Part shown: positions 18,112 through 26,536 of the stretch, piece after piece
Layout of the letters: each line of letters begins with the position of its first letter
How positions within the stretch are numbered: the stretch's first letter is position 1
Assembly (NCBI GenBank): GCA_049324575.1
Contig: JBMONI010000009.1
Coordinates: forward strand, 62,001-126,000
Reading direction: 5' to 3'
From: JBMONI01 sp049324575
Lineage (GTDB): Bacteria; Omnitrophota; Omnitrophia; Omnitrophales; Aquincolibacteriaceae
Length of the DNA stretch: 64,000 nucleotides
Notes under the pieces: generated by a model
Seen by the model: only the letters and a program-made list of their open reading frames with translations
What the model was told of the DNA's origin: nothing
Databases searched by the model: none
Made by a program: the position numbers and the translations under genes

Positions 18112-18516
18112 ATGAAAAAGGTTCTGATCATCGATGAATCGTCCTTTATCATCGATGCCATCAAAAAACGTTTCAAGCATGACGGGAAATTAGACCTGGT
18201 ATTCGCCGGCACGGCTAAGGAGATCGAGCATCATCTCAAAAAGAATCCTCCCGCGCTGATCATCTCAAACCATATCCATAAAGAAGGCGAAGTGGTACCG
18301 TTCTTTCTGGAGCTTAAAAATCAGGGAACTTTTCCGAATTGCCCTCTCCTCTATTTCACGCATTGCGGAGAGATCGGCTTCGGTTCGAAAGCCGAAAAGG
18401 CAGGCGCTACGGCGGTTTTTGTGCGGAGCGATTTTCGCACTTTATTCAAAATCCTCGCGAACATCGCCCAAGACCTCCCCTGGAGCGATAAGATCGCCCA
18501 GGATAAAGAGGATTAG
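18112..18516 (+). CDS. Degenerate response-regulator receiver protein
   Basis: Single-domain protein of 134 residues with the CheY-like layout: MKKVLIIDESSF (acidic pair D8-E9), beta-3 ALIISNHIHKEG and beta-4 LLYFTHCGE. The phospho-acceptor Asp is replaced by Asn (ALIISN) and the conserved Lys after beta-5 by Arg (AVFVRSDF), so phosphorylation at the usual site is not expected. It could act as a phosphorylation-independent interaction module. It has its own promoter and an AAAGGG site 5 nt before the ATG. No kinase is adjacent. It is one of only two plus-strand genes here. Confidence 0.8.
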   Translation: MKKVLIIDESSFIIDAIKKRFKHDGKLDLVFAGTAKEIEHHLKKNPPALIISNHIHKEGEVVPFFLELKNQGTFPNCPLLYFTHCGEIGFGSKAEKAGATAVFVRSDFRTLFKILANIAQDLPWSDKIAQDKED

Positions 18517-18524
18517 ACGCAGAG

Positions 18525-18547
18525 CGTTCTCCCAGAGAGCGTTTGTT
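18525..18547 (+). terminator. Possible intrinsic terminator after the receiver gene
   Basis: A 7-bp stem (CGTTCTC with GAGAGCG, one G-U pair) and CCA loop at 18525-18541, followed by TTTGTT. It lies between the convergent receiver and cydB genes and touches the cydB stop. The stem is short, so strength is uncertain. Confidence 0.4.
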
Positions 18548-19568
18548 AATAGCTCGTATCATCCAGCCGGACTTTTCCGCGAAAGATCCAGTAAACGCTC
18601 GAAGTATAGGCGAGCACAAGCGGAACTCCAAGACAGGCGATCACTAGCATAATACCCAGTGTTTTTTCGGACGATGCACTATTATAGATCGTCAGGTTGT
18701 TCACCGGATCAGGGTTGGAGATGACAAGGTTTGGATACATCCCGATCCCATACACCGTCATGAGCAGCACGATGACCCCGCACGAACAAAGGAATGCGGG
18801 AAATTCCTTTCCGGGCACAAGCAATATCCCAAGCCCCCTCAACGCAAGGACCGTTCCCACCGGGATCACACAAAGCCACAGCTGTTCATAGAATCGTGTA
18901 ACCATATGAGGAACGAAATAGAAGGTCCCCAGTGTCGTTAAAAGATAGCAGGTCATAACAGCAAACCACGCTCGCCTGGCCCATGTCCGTGCGCGGTCCT
19001 GCAGCGATCCCTCGGTTTTCACCGCGAGATAAATCGCCCCATGCATCATAAAAAGCGAAACCGCCATCAAAGCTACCGCCAGTGTGTACGGGTGGATTAG
19101 CGGCCGCAGGCCGCCGAAATACCGACCCTGTTCATTGAGTGCGATCCCCCAAGCAATAGCCCCGAAGGCCACGCCGATCAGAACGGTCGCCAACAAACTT
19201 GCCACGCAAAAACTCGTGTCCCAAAACGTCCGCCACCAAGGCATGGTTTGTTTACTTCGAAATTCGATGGCAACCGCACGAAAAATCAGCGAAAAGAGAA
19301 GAAGTATGAAGGCTGTATAAAATCCGGAAAAAACCGTAGCATAAACTTCCGGAAAAGCCGCGAACAACGCGCCTCCGGCCGTGATAAGCCAAACTTCGTT
19401 CCCATCCCAAACCGGCCCAATCGAGTTCAGCAAAAGGCGGCGGTCGCGGTCATCCCTCGCAAAGAGATGCAATGCCCCAACTCCCAGGTCGAATCCGTCA
19501 AGGACGACATAGCCAGTCAGCAAAACGCCGATTAAACAGAACCAGATACTTTGCAGATCGAAGTTCAT
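18546..19568 (-). CDS. cydB: Cytochrome bd quinol oxidase subunit II
   Basis: Membrane subunit of the high-affinity bd terminal oxidase that reduces oxygen with quinol. From the ATG at 19568 the 340 residues begin MNFDLQSIWFCLIGVLLTGY and continue VVLDGFDLGVGALHLF, the strongly conserved CydB N-terminus, then GPVWDGNEVWLITAGGALFAAFP. About eight to nine hydrophobic helices are visible. The frame is open upstream, but that extension overlaps cydA and is not family-like. It follows cydA by 4 bp. No cydX-like small ORF was recognised. Confidence 0.94.
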   Translation of the reverse strand: MNFDLQSIWFCLIGVLLTGYVVLDGFDLGVGALHLFARDDRDRRLLLNSIGPVWDGNEVWLITAGGALFAAFPEVYATVFSGFYTAFILLLFSLIFRAVAIEFRSKQTMPWWRTFWDTSFCVASLLATVLIGVAFGAIAWGIALNEQGRYFGGLRPLIHPYTLAVALMAVSLFMMHGAIYLAVKTEGSLQDRARTWARRAWFAVMTCYLLTTLGTFYFVPHMVTRFYEQLWLCVIPVGTVLALRGLGILLVPGKEFPAFLCSCGVIVLLMTVYGIGMYPNLVISNPDPVNNLTIYNSASSEKTLGIMLVIACLGVPLVLAYTSSVYWIFRGKVRLDDTSY

Positions 19569-19572
19569 AGGC

Positions 19573-20940
19573 TCAGGCGCGCGGCCCTCCCAACCCCAAA
19601 ACCGAAGAAGACTGCATACTTTGGCCAGGGCCTTCCTTGATCTTTCGGTCAAGCAAAAAGATAAAAAGGATAAAAAGAAGAGCATAGATCAAGGTGAATC
19701 CGATCAAGGAGAATAAGATCTGCCCCGCATTCACAACATCCGAAATCCCCTCGTTTGTGCGCATAAGACCATAGACGATCCACGGTTGCCGTCCAACTTC
19801 GGCGGCCATCCAGCCGAATTGGTTTGCGATCTGCGGCAAGAGGACAGAAAAAACACATGGCCAGAGGAACCAGCGCGTCACGAACAATTTTCCTTGCCAC
19901 CACAAAAAAAGTCCCAGCGTGGCGAGGACGATCAGGGCCATGCCGATCGCCATCATGACATGATAAGCCTGGAAGGTAAGATTCACAGGCGGCCAGTCCG
20001 TTTTGGGAAAAGCCTTTAGGCCAGGAACCGGCATAGCCGGATCCCAATGGACCAAAAAGCTCGTCATCCCCGGGATTCCGATGGCCCATCGAACTTTTTC
20101 TCCCTCCTCATCGACCCATCCAAAAAAATTCAATGCAGCTGGCGCATCTTCTTCAAAATGCCCTTCAAAGGCTGCCAATTTTGCCGGTTGATGCTCGGCT
20201 ACCACGATCGCGCTGGTATGCCCGGAGACAAGCTGCCCCAGAGCGGCGACCATCGCGACGCCAAGCCCGATCTTCATGGAAGCTTTCGCGAACTCGGTCT
20301 CCCTCCCCTTTAAGAGATAATACGCGCTCACACTGATCACAAGCCAAGCCCCGGCTTGCCAGCATCCCATAATGACATGAGCGAGACGATGCATGGAAGA
20401 CGCGTTGAAGACCATTTCCCAAAAGCCGGTAATCTCCGCACGCGCTTCTGTTCCCACACCGACAATGTGAAATCCGGCCGGGGTTTGCATCCACGAATTT
20501 GCAACCACGATCCAAACCGCGCTGAACATTGCTCCCAAAGCGACCATAACCGCCGAGAAAAAATGCATCTTGGGGCTAACACGGTCCCACCCGAAAAGCA
20601 GGATTGCCAGAAAACCAGACTCGAGAAAGAAAGCAAATATCCCTTCGGCCGCCAGTGCGCTTCCGAAGACATCCCCGACGAAACGCGAGTAATTCGACCA
20701 GTTGGTCCCGAACTCGAACTCCATGACAATCCCGGTTGCGACCCCGATCGCAAAGCAAAGACCGAAGATCTTGACCCAGAATTTCGCCATCCGATGGTAA
20801 ACAAGATCACCGGTCTTCAGATACAGCCCCTCCATGATCACCAGAATGACCCCAAGCCCGATATTGAGAGGAGGATAGATGTAATGAAAAGCGATCGTCA
20901 GCGCGAATTGAATTCTGGAAAGGAGAACCGGATCCATCAT
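19573..20940 (-). CDS. cydA: Cytochrome bd quinol oxidase subunit I
   Basis: Catalytic subunit of the bd oxidase in the inner membrane. Key residues fall at almost the E. coli positions: His19 (heme ligand in AFHYIYPPLN), Glu99 and Glu107 (AAEGIFAFFLESG, the proton path/heme region), and a His near 188 (MHRLAHVIMG, heme b558). GRQPWIVYGLMRT at about 383-395 is the conserved C-terminal block. At 455 residues it lacks the long Q-loop insert, closer to the CIO/short-loop type. It implies respiratory life at low oxygen or oxygen protection. Start is the first of two adjacent ATGs. Confidence 0.95.
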   Translation of the reverse strand: MMDPVLLSRIQFALTIAFHYIYPPLNIGLGVILVIMEGLYLKTGDLVYHRMAKFWVKIFGLCFAIGVATGIVMEFEFGTNWSNYSRFVGDVFGSALAAEGIFAFFLESGFLAILLFGWDRVSPKMHFFSAVMVALGAMFSAVWIVVANSWMQTPAGFHIVGVGTEARAEITGFWEMVFNASSMHRLAHVIMGCWQAGAWLVISVSAYYLLKGRETEFAKASMKIGLGVAMVAALGQLVSGHTSAIVVAEHQPAKLAAFEGHFEEDAPAALNFFGWVDEEGEKVRWAIGIPGMTSFLVHWDPAMPVPGLKAFPKTDWPPVNLTFQAYHVMMAIGMALIVLATLGLFLWWQGKLFVTRWFLWPCVFSVLLPQIANQFGWMAAEVGRQPWIVYGLMRTNEGISDVVNAGQILFSLIGFTLIYALLFILFIFLLDRKIKEGPGQSMQSSSVLGLGGPRA

Positions 20941-20948
20941 GGCAAGGT

Positions 20949-20979
20949 ATTATAAGCCGATGAAACTTTATTGCATCAA
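20949..20979 (-). promoter_or_regulatory. Candidate promoter of cydAB
   Basis: TATAAT (perfect -10) on the minus strand at 20949-20954 with TTGATG at 20974-20979, spacer 19 bp. The -10 is only 8 bp from the cydA ATG, so the leader would be nearly absent. It overlaps the end of the methyltransferase gene. Confidence 0.4.
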
Positions 20980-21501
20980 ATAAGTTTGAAGTCGATTGCG
21001 AATATGAAATACAGCGATGCCCATCGCCACCGCGACGTTAAGGGAGATCTTAAGACCAGCCATCTCGACCTCAATAGCCAGGTCACACAAAGCAAGAAGA
21101 TCGGCCTCTACCCCGTCGACCTCATTGCCGATCACAAGACACACCGGCCCTTGGGGCCTATACTCCTGATAGGGAATGCTTTTCTCCGTCTGCTCGAGAA
21201 GCACCACCTCATAGCCGCGGGTATGGTAGCCCTGAAGAACTTGGGCGATATCTTCTGCGTATTCCCAAGGGACATGGGTTTCGGCCCCCAACGCGGTTTT
21301 AGAAATCCTCAAGGACGGGGGGATCCCGGTAATTCCGCACAGCCATAGCTTTTCGACCCCCGCTCCATCCGCCGTCCTAAAAATAGATCCGACGTTGTAG
21401 AGACTGCGGATGTTATTCGCCACGACGGCCACGGGGCTCCTGGGTAAAGACGTCTTTTCACTCTGGCGTTCAAGAAGTTCCCGATGAGTATATTTACGCA
21501 T
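20968..21501 (-). CDS. SpoU/TrmH-family RNA 2'-O-methyltransferase
   Basis: SPOUT methyltransferase of 177 residues that methylates ribose 2'-OH in tRNA or rRNA with SAM. All three SpoU motifs are present: NNIRSLYNVGSIFRTADGAG (motif 1, about 29-48), LVIGNEVDGV (motif 2, near 130) and GLKISLNVAVAMGIAVF (motif 3, near 155). There is no N-terminal substrate-binding extension, so the target is unknown. Its 5' end overlaps the Cys-cluster gene by 8 bp. Confidence 0.88.
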   Translation of the reverse strand: MRKYTHRELLERQSEKTSLPRSPVAVVANNIRSLYNVGSIFRTADGAGVEKLWLCGITGIPPSLRISKTALGAETHVPWEYAEDIAQVLQGYHTRGYEVVLLEQTEKSIPYQEYRPQGPVCLVIGNEVDGVEADLLALCDLAIEVEMAGLKISLNVAVAMGIAVFHIRNRLQTYLMQ

Positions 21502-21865
21502 GTCTTTTTTTTATCCCTTCGCAATAATCGCGGCTACGCGGAGTGTCCCATTGATGAGGAAAATCACGGCATTGCTTCGGCTTGGCAGGATGGATGGCGC
21601 ATTCCCGTTGACGATAAAAAACACAGGTTTCGTCCGGAAGTTTTTTTAAAACCAGCTTCTGTCGGTCTAAGACCTCACAATACCGATCGGTAAACGCATA
21701 GAGATCGATCTGAAGATAATCGGCAACAGTCTCCGCCTCGCCCGGCCGCAGGTAGACGAATCCTGCCTGGCGGCAGCATTCGCCGCACTGGCGGCACTGG
21801 AACCTTGAAAGGAATTCGGTTTTGGAAATTTGATGCATCTTGATTCGCAAAAAATAGCGCAGCAT
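21494..21865 (-). CDS. YkgJ-family cysteine-cluster protein
   Basis: Small protein of 123 residues with the zinc/iron-chelating Cys cluster of the YkgJ/CxxCxxCC family: CRQCGECCRQAG near residue 24, a Cys in DETCVFY, and CAIHPAKPKQCRDFPHQW near 90, plus a late Cys. The function is unknown in the family; a metal site is well supported. Met10 (21838) is an alternative start. It follows tRNA-Pro by 22 bp and overlaps the methyltransferase, so both are likely read from the tRNA promoter. Confidence 0.82.
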   Translation of the reverse strand: MLRYFLRIKMHQISKTEFLSRFQCRQCGECCRQAGFVYLRPGEAETVADYLQIDLYAFTDRYCEVLDRQKLVLKKLPDETCVFYRQRECAIHPAKPKQCRDFPHQWDTPRSRDYCEGIKKRHA

Positions 21866-21887
21866 CTCCGTTCGTCACGGAAGAAAA

Positions 21888-21965
21888 TGGTCGGGATGGT
21901 AGGATTTGAACCTACGACCTCTCGGTCCCGAACCGAGCGCACTAGCCAAGCTGTGCTACATCCCG
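21888..21965 (-). tRNA. tRNA-Pro (anticodon CGG)
   Basis: A 78-nt cloverleaf including the encoded 3' CCA. Acceptor CGGGATG paired with CATCCCG, discriminator A. Anticodon arm CTCGG-TTCGGGA-CCGAG, anticodon CGG for CCG codons. T arm GTAGG-TTCAAAT-CCTAC. Fully paired stems make this certain. Confidence 0.97.
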
Positions 21966-21989
21966 ATCAATAAGGCTGCGGGAGGGCGG

Positions 21990-22018
21990 ATTATATCATC
22001 CGATACTAAGGTAATCAA
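21990..22018 (-). promoter_or_regulatory. Promoter of tRNA-Pro
   Basis: On the minus strand TTGATT (22013-22018), 17-bp spacer, perfect TATAAT (21990-21995), about 25 bp before the mature tRNA 5' end. The bases after the -10 are CCGCCC, a GC-rich discriminator as in stringently controlled stable-RNA promoters. It overlaps the last codons of gshA. Confidence 0.75.
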
Positions 22019-23366
22019 TCAAGGCCTGCGGTTCTTGTTTCATGTCGCATTTCCATTTTCGAAGGAGACTTTCAGCCGGAGACATGCGAGGCCCGAGGAT
22101 CTTTTCCCGAATCCGCTCGAGATACCGCGACTCATCTTCGCATCCAACGCTCCCGCGCAATCGGCGGAGTCCCTCCCCGGCCAAAGCTACCAAAGCCTGC
22201 GCGATCGGAAGAATATCACGCCCCTTGAGCTTGGCCTGGACCCCCTGTCGGGCGATATCGCGACGTAACACGAGAAGATCTTCCGCTTTCGCGAAAGAGA
22301 CAAGATCCCAGGCCGCTTCTCGTGACGCCTCATCATAAAGAAGACCTTTCCAGAGGGCCGCAACGGCGGGAATGAGATCGAGGCTTTGGCCGTCGGTTCC
22401 ACGAATCTCGATGTATTTTTTGAGCCGCACTTCAGGGAAGGCTGTACTCACATGGAGCTCAAAATCATCCCAAGTGGGCTGCATCCCTTCAAAACCCTTC
22501 CGAATAAACTCCCGGAAATTGCATTTTCCACCGATCGCAAACCATTGGGTCCCCCGCACAATGAAAAGCATCGGAAGATCAAGGAGGTATTCTAAAAAAT
22601 CGCCAAAACGCCTCCCTTTGTCCAGAAATCGCACCAGGAGCCCGGAACGCTGCGGATCGGTCCTTTCCCAGATCTCAATCCGATGCGACAGGAATCCGCT
22701 CGGACGTCCTTCCAGAAAACAGGAATGAGCGAACATCGCAGAAACGATCGATGTCAGGCCGTTCACGAGCCGCAAACCGGTCATGGCCTCTTCTTCGCTA
22801 AAATAGTCAAATGAAATCTGATCGGCCGCCGTCATTTTCATCATCCAGTGGGCCCGATCCCCCCTAGCGCCGAGATAATCTGCCATGACATCATAGCGTG
22901 CTTTGGGGACCCATTCGATCTCTTCGACGCGGCTGAAGGGCTGGATCCCGAATGCAAGAAAACGAACTGCCGGAAAGCCCTCCCGCAAGCTGCGAAGCTC
23001 TTGGGTAAAATTCAAAATTTGTTTCTCGACCTCACAGATGTTTCTTGCCGGCAAGGCGCTCAGCTCGATCTGTCCGCCGGGTTCGAGAGAGATCAATAAA
23101 CGGTTTTTGCGCAGTGCGATCACTCGCCCGCGCTCGAGAACCTTTTCATAAGCATGGCGGCGGGCCAGATCATGCAGGATCGCCTCGATGCCTTGCGCCC
23201 CTGAATACGGAATCGCTTTTCCTGTTCGGGCATCCACACCGAGAAATTCGACTTCGATCCCCACTTGCGCCTGCTCCCTCGATTTCATCCCTTGAAAAAA
23301 ATAGGCCTCGAGGTCAGATTCGGAATGGATGACCGCCGCATTGGAAGACTCAATATAGGTGCTCAA
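21996..23366 (-). CDS. gshA: Glutamate--cysteine ligase, GCS2 (plant/proteobacterial) type
   Basis: First step of glutathione synthesis: gamma-glutamylcysteine from glutamate and cysteine. The 456 residues have the class 3 GCL layout: VGIEVEFLGVDARTGKAIPY (about 35-54), SLEPGGQIELSALP (about 92-105), SFDYFSEEEAMTGLRLVNGL and EIRGTDGQSLDLIPAVAAL. Start is TTG, 7 nt after GAGGG. It is divergent from gshB with 113 bp between them; together they make a complete glutathione pathway, unusual outside proteobacteria and cyanobacteria. Confidence 0.87.
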   Translation of the reverse strand: MSTYIESSNAAVIHSESDLEAYFFQGMKSREQAQVGIEVEFLGVDARTGKAIPYSGAQGIEAILHDLARRHAYEKVLERGRVIALRKNRLLISLEPGGQIELSALPARNICEVEKQILNFTQELRSLREGFPAVRFLAFGIQPFSRVEEIEWVPKARYDVMADYLGARGDRAHWMMKMTAADQISFDYFSEEEAMTGLRLVNGLTSIVSAMFAHSCFLEGRPSGFLSHRIEIWERTDPQRSGLLVRFLDKGRRFGDFLEYLLDLPMLFIVRGTQWFAIGGKCNFREFIRKGFEGMQPTWDDFELHVSTAFPEVRLKKYIEIRGTDGQSLDLIPAVAALWKGLLYDEASREAAWDLVSFAKAEDLLVLRRDIARQGVQAKLKGRDILPIAQALVALAGEGLRRLRGSVGCEDESRYLERIREKILGPRMSPAESLLRKWKCDMKQEPQALIDYLSIG

Positions 23367-23479
23367 AAAGAAACCCTCTGTCTGTAAGTTTTGAATTAGA
23401 ATACCGTCTTAGAGTGGCAAACACAATGAAAGATATCTTGTTTACACCCTCGGGCTTGAAAAGTTCAACCGAAAAAACC

Positions 23480-24469
23480 ATGAGAATACTATTCATTATA
23501 GACCCGCTCGCCAAACTGGACCTGAAATGGGACACTTCGCTGGGGCTGGCCCGCGAGTTCTTCCGAAGAGGAAACGCGGTTTGGTTCTGTGATACACGCG
23601 ATCTTTTCTTTGAACAAGACCGTGTTTTTTCGCAAGTCCGAAGTCTTATTCCTGTCAAGCGCTCCCGCTTTAAGACTGGAAAAATGTGCCGGCACCCCGC
23701 CGCTTTTTTTGATCTTGTCATGATCCGCAAAGAACCCCCCTTTGACATGAATTATATTTACCTGACCTATCTCATGGAACTTGCGAGCCGAGATACTGTC
23801 GTCAGTAATTGTCCCACCGGCATAAGGAATCTCAATGAGAAATTCTCCGCATTGAAATTCCTTCCCGTCATCCCGCAAAGTGTCGTCGCAAGCCGGCCCG
23901 GGATCATTTTAGAATTCCAGAAAAAACTCGGCGAAGACCTCGTGATCAAACCCCTCGACCTAAAGGGCGGTGAAGGAGTTTTTCTCGTAAAGAAAAATCA
24001 TCGGAGAAACCACCCTCTTCTCTGGAAAAGGACCCGACAAGGAAAGAACTTTGTGATCGCTCAAGAAAAAGTAAGAACAGGCCGGGTTCCCAAAGATAAG
24101 CGGATCTTGCTTCTCGGTGGAAAATACCTTTCGGCCTTTGAGCGCCAAGCTCGCGGGAACGATTTCAGGACCAATTTGAGCCTGGATGGAGAATCTGGCC
24201 GGACCTCCCTCACATTGGCGGAGCGAAAGCTGGTCCGTTCTCTGGTCCCCCTTTTGAACCGTGAAGGCATCCATCTTGCAGGCATCGACGTAATGGGAGG
24301 CAAACTTTTAGAGATCAATGTCACTTGTCCTGCGGGCATTACGGAGGTCGACCGCCTCTACGGAGGCAAAAAGTTTATAGCGCAGTGGGCGGATTATCTG
24401 GAATCCCTTGTGGCAACGTCGCAGGGTCGGTCAAAGGCGCGTCGGCAGGGACATAACCGATCGTCCTAA
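23480..24469 (+). CDS. gshB: Glutathione synthase
   Basis: Second step of glutathione synthesis, adding glycine with ATP (ATP-grasp). The start at 23480 gives MRILFIIDPLAKLDLKWDTS, the usual GshB N-terminus; an ATG at 23426 is an alternative. Other blocks: MIRKEPPFDMNYIYLTYLME (about 80-99), NCPTGIRNLNEK, VIKPLDLKGGEGVFLV and IDVMGGKLLEINVTCPAGI. It has 329 residues; the last 16 are basic and go beyond the family core. The final 95 bp overlap the 3' end of the convergent ftsI gene. Confidence 0.9.
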   Translation: MRILFIIDPLAKLDLKWDTSLGLAREFFRRGNAVWFCDTRDLFFEQDRVFSQVRSLIPVKRSRFKTGKMCRHPAAFFDLVMIRKEPPFDMNYIYLTYLMELASRDTVVSNCPTGIRNLNEKFSALKFLPVIPQSVVASRPGIILEFQKKLGEDLVIKPLDLKGGEGVFLVKKNHRRNHPLLWKRTRQGKNFVIAQEKVRTGRVPKDKRILLLGGKYLSAFERQARGNDFRTNLSLDGESGRTSLTLAERKLVRSLVPLLNREGIHLAGIDVMGGKLLEINVTCPAGITEVDRLYGGKKFIAQWADYLESLVATSQGRSKARRQGHNRSS

Positions 24470-26126
24470 GCGCGACTTCCATCACCTCGCGAAAAACGGG
24501 GGCAGCGACCGTTCCTCCGTAATATTTCGGTTTGGGATCGTCCAAGACCACCGCCATCACGAGTTCCGGATCTTCTCCCGGAGCAAATCCGATAAAGGAA
24601 GACATGAAGTTGCTGTGAGAATACCCGCCGCGGGGAAGGATCTTCTGCGCGGTCCCTGTTTTTCCGCCGACTTTGACATTACGGATCTGCGCCGATTTTC
24701 CGGTCCCTTCCTCTACGGCACGAATCAGTATTTCCCGCATGGTCCTTGCGGCTTCAGGTTTGAGCACTCCCGTTCTGATCACCGGCTGTTTACGGAGAAG
24801 TTCTACGCCGCTTTGGTCTTCCACATGTGAAATCAGGAACGGACGGACCAAATTGCCTCCATTAGCAATGACGGCAATGGCTCGAGCCAATTGGATCAGC
24901 GTCACCGTCACTTCCTGCCCCATGGGAATATTATAGGGAGATGTTTTGGACCACGCAGCCGGAGCCCGCACGAATCCCGAGACCTCGCCCGGGAAATCAA
25001 TCCCCGCTTTGTCCCCGATTCCGAAGGCTTTGAGGTATTTGTAAAAAACTTCCGGCGCAAGTTCGGCCGCGACCTTGACGATCCCAATATTGCTGGATTT
25101 GATCAAGATCTCGGAAAAAGTCAGATCGCCGTAGGGATGGACATCGTGAAGCGTATATTTGCTATACCGGTACTCGCCATTCTCACAGTCAAAGATCTGA
25201 TCGATCTTCACCTTGCCTTCATTAACTGCAGCGCTCCCGGCAACGATTTTGAAAACCGAACCGGGCTCATACACATCCGTGATTGCGCGATTCCGACGAG
25301 TATCCGCTTGGGATTCTTTGGCGCGATTCGGGTCATAGGTCGGCCGGCTCGCAATGGCAAGGATGCGTCCCGTCTTGGCCTCCATGAGGACTGCAGCAGC
25401 GCCTTTAGCCTTCCACTGTTCATAAGCACGATCAAGGCTCTTTTCGGTAACGTACTGCAAGTATTGGTCGATATTCAGATGAACCCGATTCCCATCGACC
25501 GCCGGAATAGCTTTCATCTCGAACGCCTTGATCTCACGGCCCATCGCGTCCCGCTTGGTAACCCGGATCCCCGGCCGCCCCTGAAGCTCACGGTTCATCA
25601 TGAGCTCCATTCCCTCCAATCCAACGTTATCAATATCCGTAAAACCCAATACTTGAGATAGAAGTTCTCCTTGGGGATAAAAACGACGGTACTCATCCAA
25701 GATCCCCAAACCGGGATCTTTCATTTCGCGGATCTTTTCGGCCACCTCGAAAGGCACATGCCGCTTAAGCCAGACAAAAGCTTTGTCCCGGGAAAAACGT
25801 TCTTTAACAAAATCCGGATCCAGCCCCAGGAGGGATGTCACCTGTTTGACCAATTCGGCCCGGCGGTCGGGTGCAACAAGCCGAGGAACCGCATAGATCG
25901 AAGGAACTTTCAAACTGATCGCAAGCTCCTTCCCTTTCCGATCCAAAATCTGTCCGCGCAGCGGAGGGATCTCGACCCGGAGGTAATGCTGGCGGTTCGC
26001 GGTCTTTCGAAGGACCGGCTCGCGAATCACACAAAGTTGGAAAATCTGGTACAAGACCAAGAGCAGGAGAATCGCTGCAATGGAGAAGGTGATCCAGATC
26101 CTTTTTGGAGAAAGGGAGACTGACAT
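24375..26126 (-). CDS. ftsI: Peptidoglycan transpeptidase FtsI (PBP3 class)
   Basis: Septal class B penicillin-binding protein that crosslinks peptidoglycan at division. One N-terminal membrane anchor (about 10-31), a dimerisation domain starting IPPLRGQILDRKGKELAISL, then the transpeptidase domain with S290xxK293 (EPGSVFKI), S344-S-N346 and K489-T-G491 (VGGKTGTAQK). The 583 residues have no PASTA repeats. It sits in the dcw order after the FtsL-like gene. The Pro-rich C-terminal tail is encoded in the stretch that overlaps gshB. Confidence 0.94.
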   Translation of the reverse strand: MSVSLSPKRIWITFSIAAILLLLVLYQIFQLCVIREPVLRKTANRQHYLRVEIPPLRGQILDRKGKELAISLKVPSIYAVPRLVAPDRRAELVKQVTSLLGLDPDFVKERFSRDKAFVWLKRHVPFEVAEKIREMKDPGLGILDEYRRFYPQGELLSQVLGFTDIDNVGLEGMELMMNRELQGRPGIRVTKRDAMGREIKAFEMKAIPAVDGNRVHLNIDQYLQYVTEKSLDRAYEQWKAKGAAAVLMEAKTGRILAIASRPTYDPNRAKESQADTRRNRAITDVYEPGSVFKIVAGSAAVNEGKVKIDQIFDCENGEYRYSKYTLHDVHPYGDLTFSEILIKSSNIGIVKVAAELAPEVFYKYLKAFGIGDKAGIDFPGEVSGFVRAPAAWSKTSPYNIPMGQEVTVTLIQLARAIAVIANGGNLVRPFLISHVEDQSGVELLRKQPVIRTGVLKPEAARTMREILIRAVEEGTGKSAQIRNVKVGGKTGTAQKILPRGGYSHSNFMSSFIGFAPGEDPELVMAVVLDDPKPKYYGGTVAAPVFREVMEVALRTIGYVPADAPLTDPATLPQGIPDNPPTAL

Positions 26127-26146
26127 GATCGTTCCCGTCGAAACGG

Positions 26147-26536
26147 TTATGATTTTGAATCGGTTTTAGCCTGAGCGACCTTCACCCATCGGCCAAAAAA
26201 ATCCGAGAGCCCTTGCGATAAGGGACGAAACTCCTCCGGAGTCGAAGGTGTTTCAGGAACAACGGGAGCGGCCGGGACCGGGATCATTTCCACCTGCGTC
26301 GGAAGATCAAGGACCATCTGATGCTCTTGCATCTTCTGGGTAAGCCGTGTCGGAGCCCTTAACTGTTCGATCTCATACTTTAAATACCGGTATCCTTCGC
26401 CTTTCCGGGTCAAATCCCTTGAGGAAGCGTGAATAGCATACGAAGCGGAAAAAAGCGAGATGTTCATATGAACATAAAGAATGCAAAGGCCGGCAGCAGC
26501 CCAAATGCTTAAAACAAATTTTCCGGTCCCCTTCAT
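26147..26536 (-). CDS. FtsL-like small division membrane protein
   Basis: A 129-residue protein at the ftsL position between rsmH and ftsI. It has a short cytoplasmic start, one transmembrane segment (about 7-27, with VLSIWAAAGLCILYVHMNI), a likely helical periplasmic part (about 40-75) and a Pro-rich tail. Sequence similarity to FtsL is not visible; the call rests on position, size and topology, which is normal for this fast-evolving family. It overlaps rsmH by 4 bp. Confidence 0.6.
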   Translation of the reverse strand: MKGTGKFVLSIWAAAGLCILYVHMNISLFSASYAIHASSRDLTRKGEGYRYLKYEIEQLRAPTRLTQKMQEHQMVLDLPTQVEMIPVPAAPVVPETPSTPEEFRPLSQGLSDFFGRWVKVAQAKTDSKS

